Shown here: in pieces, positions 1 to 5,425 of the stretch
Position numbering within the stretch: position 1 is the first letter of the stretch
Layout of the letters: every line of letters starts with the position of its first letter
Assembly (NCBI GenBank): GCA_036676355.1
Contig: JAKFDA010000080.1
Coordinates: 1 to 9,971 of the forward strand
Direction: 5' to 3'
DNA from: ZC4RG42 sp036676355
GTDB taxonomy: Bacteria; Pseudomonadota; Gammaproteobacteria; Burkholderiales; SG8-39
Length of the DNA: 9,971 bases
Notes under the pieces: model-generated
What the model saw: only the letters and a program-made list of their open reading frames with translations
Databases searched by the model: none
What the model was told of the DNA's origin: nothing
Made by a program: the position numbers and the translations under genes

Positions 1-143
1 GCTTGAGAATACCAGCCAGCCCCTCAACAAATCCCCCAAAGGGAATCCCCAAAGAACCAGCCGGCCGCCTCCAAACTCCACCCAGCACCCACACCTATCG
101 GCTGTTAGTTTTTAAAGAACGATGTCACGCCAGTCTTGTGGAC
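1..143 (-). other. Probable 5' leader of a ribosomal RNA operon (partial)
   Basis: This stretch lies directly downstream of the initiator tRNA and holds no credible gene. Read on the minus strand it carries a boxA-like element, then a GTGTGGGTGCT block, a G-rich run, and a TATTCTCAAGC segment at the window edge. The E. coli 16S precursor leader has the same order: boxA, then GTGTGGGCACT, then a CTCAAG segment. This suggests a 16S rRNA gene begins a short distance beyond position 1, with the tRNA and rRNA possibly in one transcript. No mature 16S sequence is inside the window, so the operon is inferred. A tRNA cluster or an internal rRNA spacer is the alternative. Confidence 0.55.
84..120 (-). 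promoter_or_regulatory. boxA-like rRNA antitermination element
   Basis: On the minus strand, positions 120-109 read GTTCTTTAAAAA, close to the boxA core TGCTCTTTAACA that loads the NusB-NusE (S10) antitermination complex on rRNA transcripts. The following bases, to about 84, include ACAGCCGATAGGTGTGGG. I recall a very similar block in rRNA leaders or spacers of betaproteobacteria. It starts 24 bases past the tRNA 3' end. The motif match is seen directly; its role is inferred from family knowledge. Confidence 0.6.
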
Positions 144-220
<77 letters not shown>

Positions 221-237
221 TCCGTGACAGAAGCGGA

Positions 238-266
238 ATTATGAGCAATCCACACACTTCTGTCAA
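238..266 (-). promoter_or_regulatory. Sigma70 promoter of tRNA-fMet
   Basis: On the minus strand a perfect -35 hexamer TTGACA (266-261) is separated by exactly 17 bases from a -10 hexamer CATAAT (243-238), five of six matches to TATAAT. Transcription would start near position 231, about 10 bases before the mature tRNA 5' end. The sequence after the -10 is fairly GC-rich (TCCGC), as in stringently controlled stable-RNA promoters. It is the best promoter match I found in the window. Confidence 0.85.
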
Positions 267-279
267 CATCTTCCGCAGG

Positions 280-301
280 AAAAACACTGAGCGAACGCAG
301 C
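280..301 (-). terminator. Possible weak terminator after the radical SAM gene
   Basis: Just after the TAG stop, the minus strand reads CTGCGTTCGCTCAG followed by TG and five T. The stem is short and imperfect: three outer pairs (CTG/CAG), one mismatch, and an inner G-C closing a TTCG loop. The position between the radical SAM gene and the tRNA promoter fits a terminator, but the structure is weak and full termination is doubtful. Confidence 0.3.
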
Positions 302-1365
302 TAAAACAGACCGAATTGTTCGGCTCGGCCCGGCACCCTGAAACGCGTCGTGTCAAGACCGATTCGCTCGCTCGCGTTGATGCCGAGTCGACGGCAGCTT
401 TTGTCGAAACGCTGCCGCAACAACTGAGCATAGTTGCCACTTCCGCTCTGGCGTATACCCCATTGCGCTTCATAATCCTTGCCGCCGCGCATGTCCTGGA
501 CGCGCGCCATGACATGCGCTGCCCGTAACGGAAAATATTTGGCCAACCAGTCGCGAAAAAGTTCTTTCACTTCGTGCGGCAGGCGCAGCAAAACATAGCC
601 CGCTTGCGTTGCGCCGGCATCACGCGCCGCAGCCAGTATCGCTTCGATGTCCTTATCGTTCAGAAACGGAATGACCGGTGCCACCATGACGCCGCACGGC
701 ACCCCGGCGTCCGACAAAGCGCGCAGCGCCCGCAGTCTGCGATGCGGCGCTGCGGCGTGCGGTTCGAGCTTGCGCGCCAACTCTCTATCGAAGCTCGTGA
801 TCGAAATGAAAACGCGCGCCAGTCCTTCCGCGGCCATCGGCCCGAGTATGTCCAGATCACGTTCGACCAGCGCCGACTTGCTGATCAGCCCAATCGGCTG
901 CTTGAACTCGGCCGCCACCTCGAGAAGACCGCGCGTGATAAGCAACTCGCGCTCCGCCGGCTGATATGGATCGGTGTTGCCGCCGATGACGATGGTCTCG
1001 CAGCGATAGCCGCGTCGCGATAGTTCCGCGCGCAACAATTCCGGGCCGTTCACTTTGGCAAACAATTTTGTTTCGAAATCCAATCCCGGTGAAAGACCGA
1101 TATAGGAATGACTGGGACGCGCGTAGCAATAGATACAGCCATGCTCGCAGCCCTGATACGGATTGATCGACTGAGTAAAAGAAATATCGGGCGAATCGTT
1201 GCGGGAAATGATCGACTTGGCGCGCTGCGGCGTCACGATCGTTTGCGGCGGATGCTCGGGGCATTCCCAATAGGCGTCATCGTCCACGACGCGTTCGTCG
1301 CTTTCAAAGCGACCCTGCAGATTGCTGACCGCTCCGCGGCCCTTCCAGACAATCGGCCGTTCCAT
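301..1365 (-). CDS. PA0069-family (SplB-like) radical SAM protein
   Basis: A 354-residue radical SAM protein. The CX3CX2C signature is at C73, C77 and C80 in GCEHGCIYCYA; these cysteines hold the 4Fe-4S cluster that cleaves S-adenosylmethionine. The central part has typical TIM-barrel segments (IGGNTDPYQP, ISITSFD, VMVAPVIPFLND). The family is COG1533, related to spore photoproduct lyase, which repairs a UV thymine lesion, but the substrate of PA0069-type members is not established as far as I know. The ATG start is supported by AGGTGAGG just upstream and the family-like N-terminus. A LexA-like box centred about 28 bases before the start suggests DNA-damage induction. The last five residues, QFGLF, resemble a sliding-clamp-binding peptide. 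The upstream CoA-transferase ends 55 bases away, so readthrough from it is also possible. Confidence 0.93.
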   Translation of the reverse strand: MERPIVWKGRGAVSNLQGRFESDERVVDDDAYWECPEHPPQTIVTPQRAKSIISRNDSPDISFTQSINPYQGCEHGCIYCYARPSHSYIGLSPGLDFETKLFAKVNGPELLRAELSRRGYRCETIVIGGNTDPYQPAERELLITRGLLEVAAEFKQPIGLISKSALVERDLDILGPMAAEGLARVFISITSFDRELARKLEPHAAAPHRRLRALRALSDAGVPCGVMVAPVIPFLNDKDIEAILAAARDAGATQAGYVLLRLPHEVKELFRDWLAKYFPLRAAHVMARVQDMRGGKDYEAQWGIRQSGSGNYAQLLRQRFDKSCRRLGINASERIGLDTTRFRVPGRAEQFGLF

Positions 1366-1383
1366 GCCTCACCTGCGATAAAC

Positions 1384-1403
1384 TACTGTATAGAAGTATA
1401 GTA
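1384..1403 (-). promoter_or_regulatory. LexA (SOS) box-like operator before the radical SAM gene
   Basis: The plus strand reads TACTG at 1384-1388 and TAGTA at 1399-1403, separated by the ten bases TATAGAAGTA. Against the E. coli-type LexA consensus TACTG-(TA)5-CAGTA I count 16 of 20 matches, with one change in the core (CTG-N10-TAG for CTG-N10-CAG). The outer arms extend to a perfect 7-base inverted repeat, AACTACT at 1381-1387 and AGTAGTT at 1400-1406. On the minus strand the site overlaps a -10-like TATACT (1400-1395), so a bound repressor would block polymerase. Binding by LexA is inferred from the match and position. Confidence 0.65.
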
Positions 1404-1420
1404 GTTGTCGCAGCCCGTCG

Positions 1421-2626
1421 CTAGATGATATTTCGCGCTCTCAACGACTGCCGCGCGGCAGCGTCATACCCGAGTTGCGCAAGCACTTCGTCGGTGTGCT
1501 GCCCCAACGTGGGTCCGCATGCCTCAATGTCGCCTGGGGTATCGGAGAGTTTGGGCACGACGCCCGGGACTTTCACGGTGCTGCCGTCCGGCAATTCCGT
1601 CTGCCGGATCATGTCGCGCGCTAGGAACTGCGCGTCGTTGACGATATCCGCAATGCTGTAGATCTTGCCGTTGGGAACCTGTGCCTCGTTCAACACCCGC
1701 AGCACCTGCCCGACATCGTGGCTCGCGGTCCATTCGCCGATCACCGCATCGAGCTCGTCGGCGCGTTTCGCGCGTCCGGCGTTGTCCGCCAGCGCAGGAT
1801 CTTCCGCCATGTCTGGACGGCCGATGGCACCCATCAAACGCTTGAAAATGCTGTCGCCATTGCCGCCGATGACGACATGGCTGCCATCGCTGGTCAGGTA
1901 AGTATTCGACGGCACGATGCCGGTCAGATTGGTGCCCGTGCGTTCGCGCACGATGCCGTACATATCGAACTCGGGCAGCGTGCTCTCCATCATGTTGAAC
2001 ACCGCTTCGTAAAGCGCGACATCGACCACCTGGCCCTTACCGCCGTTCGCGTTGCGATGATGCAAAGCCATCATGACGCCGATCACCCCGTGCAACGACG
2101 CCAGCGCATCGCCGAGCGAAAGATTGAGTCGCACCGGCGGGCGGTCGGGGAATCCCGTTACATAACGCATTCCGCCCATCGACTCGCCGACCGCGCCAAA
2201 ACCCGCCTGGTCCTTGTACGGTCCGGTCTGTCCGAAGCCGGAAAGACGCAGCATCACCAGGCCCGGATTTTCTTTCGCGAGCGCTTCGTACCCCAATCCC
2301 CATTTCTCCAGCGTGCCGGGACGGAAATTCTCGATCACCACGTCGGCGCGCCGCGCCAGGCGGCGCGCGATTTCCTGCCCCTCGGGCGTGCGCAGATTCG
2401 CCGTCACCGATTTCTTATTACGCGCGATGACATGCCACCACAACGACGTACCGTTATGCACTTTGCGCCAAGTGCGCAGCGGATCGCCGCCCTCGCCCGA
2501 GGCCGACGCAGGCGGCTCGACCTTGATCACTTCGGCGCCGAACTCGGCGAACGTCTTTCCGGCGAAGGGGCCGGCAATCAGTTGCCCGAGTTCGAGAACC
2601 TTCAAACCCTCAAGCGGTTTCTTCAT
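1421..2626 (-). CDS. CaiB/BaiF family (class III) CoA-transferase
   Basis: A 401-residue enzyme of the formyl-CoA transferase/CaiB class, about the usual length. These cytoplasmic, interlocked dimers move CoA between carboxylic acids through aspartyl-anhydride intermediates. Family motifs are present: the N-terminal LEGLKVLELGQLIAGPFAGK, then FAEFGAEVIKVEPP, ADVVIENFRPGTLEKWGLGY near 94-113, and LSLGDALASLHG, whose D173 matches the catalytic aspartate of the family. The ATG overlaps the recR TGA as ATGA, with GGAGG five bases before the start inside the recR end, so it is probably translated from the dnaX-ybaB-recR message. The substrate cannot be read from sequence. Carboxylates handled by relatives include oxalate, carnitine, malate, citramalate and itaconate. 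No terminator is visible after the stop. Confidence 0.92.
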   Translation of the reverse strand: MKKPLEGLKVLELGQLIAGPFAGKTFAEFGAEVIKVEPPASASGEGGDPLRTWRKVHNGTSLWWHVIARNKKSVTANLRTPEGQEIARRLARRADVVIENFRPGTLEKWGLGYEALAKENPGLVMLRLSGFGQTGPYKDQAGFGAVGESMGGMRYVTGFPDRPPVRLNLSLGDALASLHGVIGVMMALHHRNANGGKGQVVDVALYEAVFNMMESTLPEFDMYGIVRERTGTNLTGIVPSNTYLTSDGSHVVIGGNGDSIFKRLMGAIGRPDMAEDPALADNAGRAKRADELDAVIGEWTASHDVGQVLRVLNEAQVPNGKIYSIADIVNDAQFLARDMIRQTELPDGSTVKVPGVVPKLSDTPGDIEACGPTLGQHTDEVLAQLGYDAAARQSLRARNII

Positions 2627-3222
2627 GTCTGCCTCCGCTCGTAAAACGCCTGTGCCAAGGTGCCGAGATCGACATACTCGAGTTCGCCGCCCACCGGCAC
2701 GCCACGCGCAATGCGTGAAATCTTCAGATCGCGTCCCTGCAGCATCTCGTGTACATAGTGCGCCGTCGCCTCACCTTCGTTGGTGAAGTTGGTCGCGAGA
2801 ATGATTTCCTTGACGACACCGTCGGTCGCGCGCCGCTGCAGCGCTTCGAGCCCGATATCCTTGGGACCCACGCCATCAAGCGGCGACAACCGCCCCATCA
2901 ACACGAAATAGAGTCCTTGATAGGCGAGCGTCTGCTCCATCACCGCCTGATCGGCGGGCGTCTCCACCACGCACAGCAGCGTGGCGTCCCGCTTCGATGA
3001 CGCACATAAACTGCAAATCTCATCTTCGGTGAAAGTGTTGCACCTGATGCAGCGGCGGACGCTTTGCAGCGCGCGATTGAGCGAGAGCGCCAGACGTTGC
3101 GCGCCGGCCTGGTTGTACTGCAGCAGGTGATACGCCATCCGCTGCGCGGACTTGGGCCCCACGCCGGGCAGGCAGCGTAGCGCCTCGATCAGATCGTCGA
3201 GGCTGTTGGGCGTGGTCGCCAA
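2623..3222 (-). CDS. recR: Recombination mediator protein RecR
   Basis: A 199-residue protein of normal RecR length. RecR forms a ring that works with RecO, and in some bacteria RecF, to load RecA onto SSB-coated single-stranded gaps. Domains in order: a helix-hairpin-helix (LPGVGPKSAQRMA, 18-30), a four-cysteine zinc finger (C58, C61, C70, C73), a Toprim domain from about residue 81 (LLCVVETPADQAVMEQT, then ILATNFTNEGEATAHYV near 141-157), and a C-terminal segment GVPVGGELEYVDLGTLAQAF. The start is TTG (3222-3220), one base after the ybaB stop. The first internal ATG is codon 30, inside the helix-hairpin-helix, and no other upstream start or clear ribosome-binding site is visible, so coupling to ybaB translation is likely. 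The TGA stop overlaps the ATG of the next gene. Confidence 0.97.
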   Translation of the reverse strand: MATTPNSLDDLIEALRCLPGVGPKSAQRMAYHLLQYNQAGAQRLALSLNRALQSVRRCIRCNTFTEDEICSLCASSKRDATLLCVVETPADQAVMEQTLAYQGLYFVLMGRLSPLDGVGPKDIGLEALQRRATDGVVKEIILATNFTNEGEATAHYVHEMLQGRDLKISRIARGVPVGGELEYVDLGTLAQAFYERRQT

Positions 3223-3223
3223 A

Positions 3224-3550
3224 TCAGAACGGAAGTTTGAGGCCGGGCGGCAATCCCATGCCGGCGGTGAAGCCGGACATCTTTTCCTGCGTCGTCGCCT
3301 CGACGCGCCGCACCGCGTCGTTCACCGCCGCTGCGATCAAATCTTCCAGCATGTCCTTGTCGTCGGCGAGCAGCGAAGGATCGATGGTGACGCGCTTCAC
3401 ATCGTGCTTGCAGGTCATGACTACTTTCACCATGCCCGCACCTGATTGGCCTTCCACTTCGATGGTGGCAAGTTGCTCCTGCACCTTGCGCATGTTTTCC
3501 TGCATCTGCTGAGCCTGTTTCATCAGGCCGGCGAGTTGTCCCTTCATCAT
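3224..3550 (-). CDS. ybaB: YbaB/EbfC family nucleoid-associated protein
   Basis: A 108-residue protein of the YbaB/EbfC family, small dimeric DNA-binding proteins shaped like tweezers and linked to the nucleoid. The N-terminal amphipathic helix has the family pattern GLMKQAQQMQENMRKVQEQLATIEVEG; the middle has VKVVMTCKHDVKRVTIDP and the end a flexible GMGLPPGLKLPF tail. The gene starts with two adjacent ATG codons (3550 and 3547). The first overlaps the dnaX TGA as ATGA and is preceded by AAGGA at five bases, so I chose it. The position between dnaX and recR is conserved in many bacteria and fits a role near replication and RecR-dependent repair, though its exact task is unsettled. Confidence 0.95.
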   Translation of the reverse strand: MMKGQLAGLMKQAQQMQENMRKVQEQLATIEVEGQSGAGMVKVVMTCKHDVKRVTIDPSLLADDKDMLEDLIAAAVNDAVRRVEATTQEKMSGFTAGMGLPPGLKLPF

Positions 3551-5142
3551 GATTGTCCTTGTTGCAGCGGTTGCACGGATTCGATGGTCGCATCGAGACT
3601 GCTGACGAGTTCTCGCACGAACGGATCGTTATTCATTTGCTGGCTGGCTTTGTCCTGTTTGACGCGGCGATCGGTTGCGGCGATGGCGGCCACGCTGGCG
3701 CCGCTCGTCTCGCCGACCTGAATATTCAGGCTGACCGGCCGGTCAAGCGCATCCTCTAGCGCCGCCTTCAGCTTGCTCACATAAGCGGCAGACACCAGTG
3801 CGCGCGATTCGTTGCCGATACGGAGTTCGAACTTTCCGTCGTCGCGCGAAACCAGTTCGCTACGCTCGGCCAGTTGTCTTGTAGCGCCGACAAGTTTGAG
3901 ATCGTGCACCAGGCTCGGCCAATCGTCGCTTGCCGAAATGGTCGCGCGACGCGCAGGCGCCACGGCGGCGAGCGGGGGCGCAGCTTTCGACTGGACCGTG
4001 CGCGGCGCGGCGCGCCCCGAGGAACCGCTTGACGTCGGAGTCTCGGCCGCACCCTCGCGCTCGGGCGCAAACGCCAGCATGCGCATGAGGGCCATGGTGA
4101 AGCCGGCATACTCATCCGGCGCCAGCGCCAAGTCCTGCCGCGCCTGCAATGCGATCTGATAGTGCAGTTGCACGCTTTCCGCATCGAAGCACTGCGCCAA
4201 TCCGACAACGCGCTCGCGTTCCGGCGTGTCTTCCGGCAGCGCATCCACAGCCACCTGGGCAAGCGCGGTACGATGCAGCAATGTGCCGAGCTCGATCAGC
4301 GCGCCGTCGAAGGCAATCGAACGCGACTCCATTTCATCGGCGATCGCCAGCATGCGCTTCGCGTCGTTGTCGGCGAGCGATTCCAGCAAGTCGAAAAGAT
4401 AGCCGGTATCGACGCTGCCCAGCATGGCGCGAACCGCTGCTTCACTGATTTCGCCGCTCGAATAGGCGATCGCCTGGTCGAGCAGGCTCAAGGCGTCGCG
4501 CATACTGCCGGTGGCGGATTGCGCCAACAGACGCAATGCGTTCGGCTCGGCCTGCAGGCCCTCCTCGCCGACAATGCGGTGCAGGTGGGCCGCGATCGCG
4601 CCGAGCGGCATCTGTTTCAAATTGAATTGCAGACAGCGGGACAACACCGTGACCGGGATTTTCTGCGGATCGGTGGTGGCAAGAATGAACTTCACATGCT
4701 CGGGCGGCTCTTCCAGCGTCTTCAACATCGAATTGAAGGCGGAATTGGAAAGCATGTGCACTTCGTCGATGACATAGACCTTGAAGCGGCCGCGCGTCGG
4801 CGCATACACCGCGTTCTCGAGAAGCTGACGCATCTCGTCCACCTTGGTGTTGGTGGCGGCATCGACTTCAAGCAGGTCGACGAAGCGGCCCGAATCGATT
4901 TCGGTGCAGGCGGAACAGGTGCCGCACGGCTGCGAAGTGATGCCGCTCTCGCAGTTCAGCGATTTGGCGAGAATGCGCGCCAGTGTGGTCTTCCCGACCC
5001 CCCGGGTGCCCGTGAAAAGATAAGCGTGATGGAGCCGCTGCTGATCCAGCGCGTGCGTGAGCGCCTTGACCACATGCTCCTGTCCCACGAGCGCGGCGAA
5101 GCTGCGCGGTCTCCATTTACGGGCGAGAACTTGATAGGACAT
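3547..5142 (-). CDS. dnaX: DNA polymerase III subunit tau (DnaX)
   Basis: A 531-residue DnaX, the AAA+ motor of the clamp loader that places the beta sliding clamp on primed DNA and tethers polymerase cores. The start MSYQVLARKWRPRSF is the family N-terminus; the same frame stays open to 5373 but that part overlaps the 4.5S RNA gene and is not protein. Visible motifs: Walker A GTRGVGKT (45-52), zinc-binding cysteines C64, C73, C76, C79, Walker B VIDEVHM (124-130) and sensor/arginine-finger SRC (168-170). A variable linker rich in Pro, Ala and Ser follows, then a C-terminal polymerase-binding-like domain (DWPSLVHDLKLVGATRQLAE; NDPFVRELVSSLDATI). It is shorter than the 643-residue E. coli tau, mainly in the linker. 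No A6G slippery heptamer is present, so a frameshifted gamma form is not expected. No strong ribosome-binding site is seen. Confidence 0.96.
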   Translation of the reverse strand: MSYQVLARKWRPRSFAALVGQEHVVKALTHALDQQRLHHAYLFTGTRGVGKTTLARILAKSLNCESGITSQPCGTCSACTEIDSGRFVDLLEVDAATNTKVDEMRQLLENAVYAPTRGRFKVYVIDEVHMLSNSAFNSMLKTLEEPPEHVKFILATTDPQKIPVTVLSRCLQFNLKQMPLGAIAAHLHRIVGEEGLQAEPNALRLLAQSATGSMRDALSLLDQAIAYSSGEISEAAVRAMLGSVDTGYLFDLLESLADNDAKRMLAIADEMESRSIAFDGALIELGTLLHRTALAQVAVDALPEDTPERERVVGLAQCFDAESVQLHYQIALQARQDLALAPDEYAGFTMALMRMLAFAPEREGAAETPTSSGSSGRAAPRTVQSKAAPPLAAVAPARRATISASDDWPSLVHDLKLVGATRQLAERSELVSRDDGKFELRIGNESRALVSAAYVSKLKAALEDALDRPVSLNIQVGETSGASVAAIAATDRRVKQDKASQQMNNDPFVRELVSSLDATIESVQPLQQGQS

Positions 5143-5217
5143 ATCTGGTGTCGTCGAAGATCGAGGCGGCCTGCCAATTAGCTTGATCGAGCAGCGTATC
5201 GCACGTTCCGGCCAAAT

Positions 5218-5285
5218 GGGCTTCGGCTTGCTTTGCCCTCGCTCGCGTCGCTGCACGAGCTTGCGATCGCAAGCTGCCGAAGCCC
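5218..5285 (-). repeat. Nested palindromic element between ffs and dnaX
   Basis: Two perfect 10-base arms, GGGCTTCGGC (5218-5227) and GCCGAAGCCC (5276-5285), enclose a region holding a perfect 18-base palindrome, AGCTTGCGATCGCAAGCT (5258-5275), with GCGATCGC at its centre. Inside, GCTCG (5241-5245) and CGAGC (5256-5260) can also pair, so competing folds are possible. It starts two bases after the short T run that follows the 4.5S RNA, and ends 75 bases before the dnaX start. It could be a dispersed intergenic repeat, an RNA structure that protects the dnaX message, or part of ffs termination. No long T run follows the outer stem. The rest of 5143-5290 shows no gene and no convincing promoter. 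Confidence 0.6.
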
Positions 5286-5290
5286 GAAAA

Positions 5291-5389
5291 GGTGGCGAGC
5301 CTGAACCCCGGCACTTACAGTGAGTAGCTGTGGCTGCTTCCTTCCGGACCTGACCAGGTTCACTACGCTGCAATGCGGGGAGGCCCGCC
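5291..5389 (-). ncRNA. ffs: 4.5S RNA of the signal recognition particle
   Basis: The minus strand carries the near-invariant SRP domain IV sequence (complement of 5332-5354), including GGTCAGG, TCCGGAAGG and AAGCAGCC, which forms the tetraloop and asymmetric internal loop bound by Ffh. The ends pair as expected for a bacterial hairpin SRP RNA: GGCGGGCCT (5389-5381) with AGGCTCGCC (5302-5294), including one G-U, then CCCCG with CGGGG. Total length is about 99 bases, close to the 114 of E. coli. Four T follow (5290-5287) and, with the GC-rich terminal helix, may end transcription. With Ffh and FtsY the RNA targets membrane proteins to the translocon. It lies 36 bases after the parC stop; no clear promoter is visible in that gap, so one may lie within the parC end. 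The exact ends are approximate. Confidence 0.96.
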
Positions 5390-5425
5390 GTTGATCTATC
5401 AAATGCAGGCGCAGTTTAGCATGCG

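Noticed and set aside
1718..2644. Plus-strand open frame of 308 codons opposite the CoA-transferase
   Set aside because: Shadow of a conserved coding gene; no recognisable motif and high Arg and His content typical of antisense reading in GC-rich DNA.
4162..5181. Plus-strand open frame of 339 codons opposite dnaX
   Set aside because: Antisense shadow of the conserved AAA+ region of DnaX; its product is rich in Arg, Gln and His without a recognisable fold.
5143..5373. Open frame extending dnaX upstream by 77 codons
   Set aside because: It runs through the 4.5S RNA gene and the palindromic spacer and has no family similarity; the DnaX family starts at MSYQVLARKWRP.
5390..5425. Promoter for the 4.5S RNA in the parC-ffs gap
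   Set aside because: GATAGA and TAAACT are weak -10 candidates, but no matching -35 lies at the right distance, so I did not list one.
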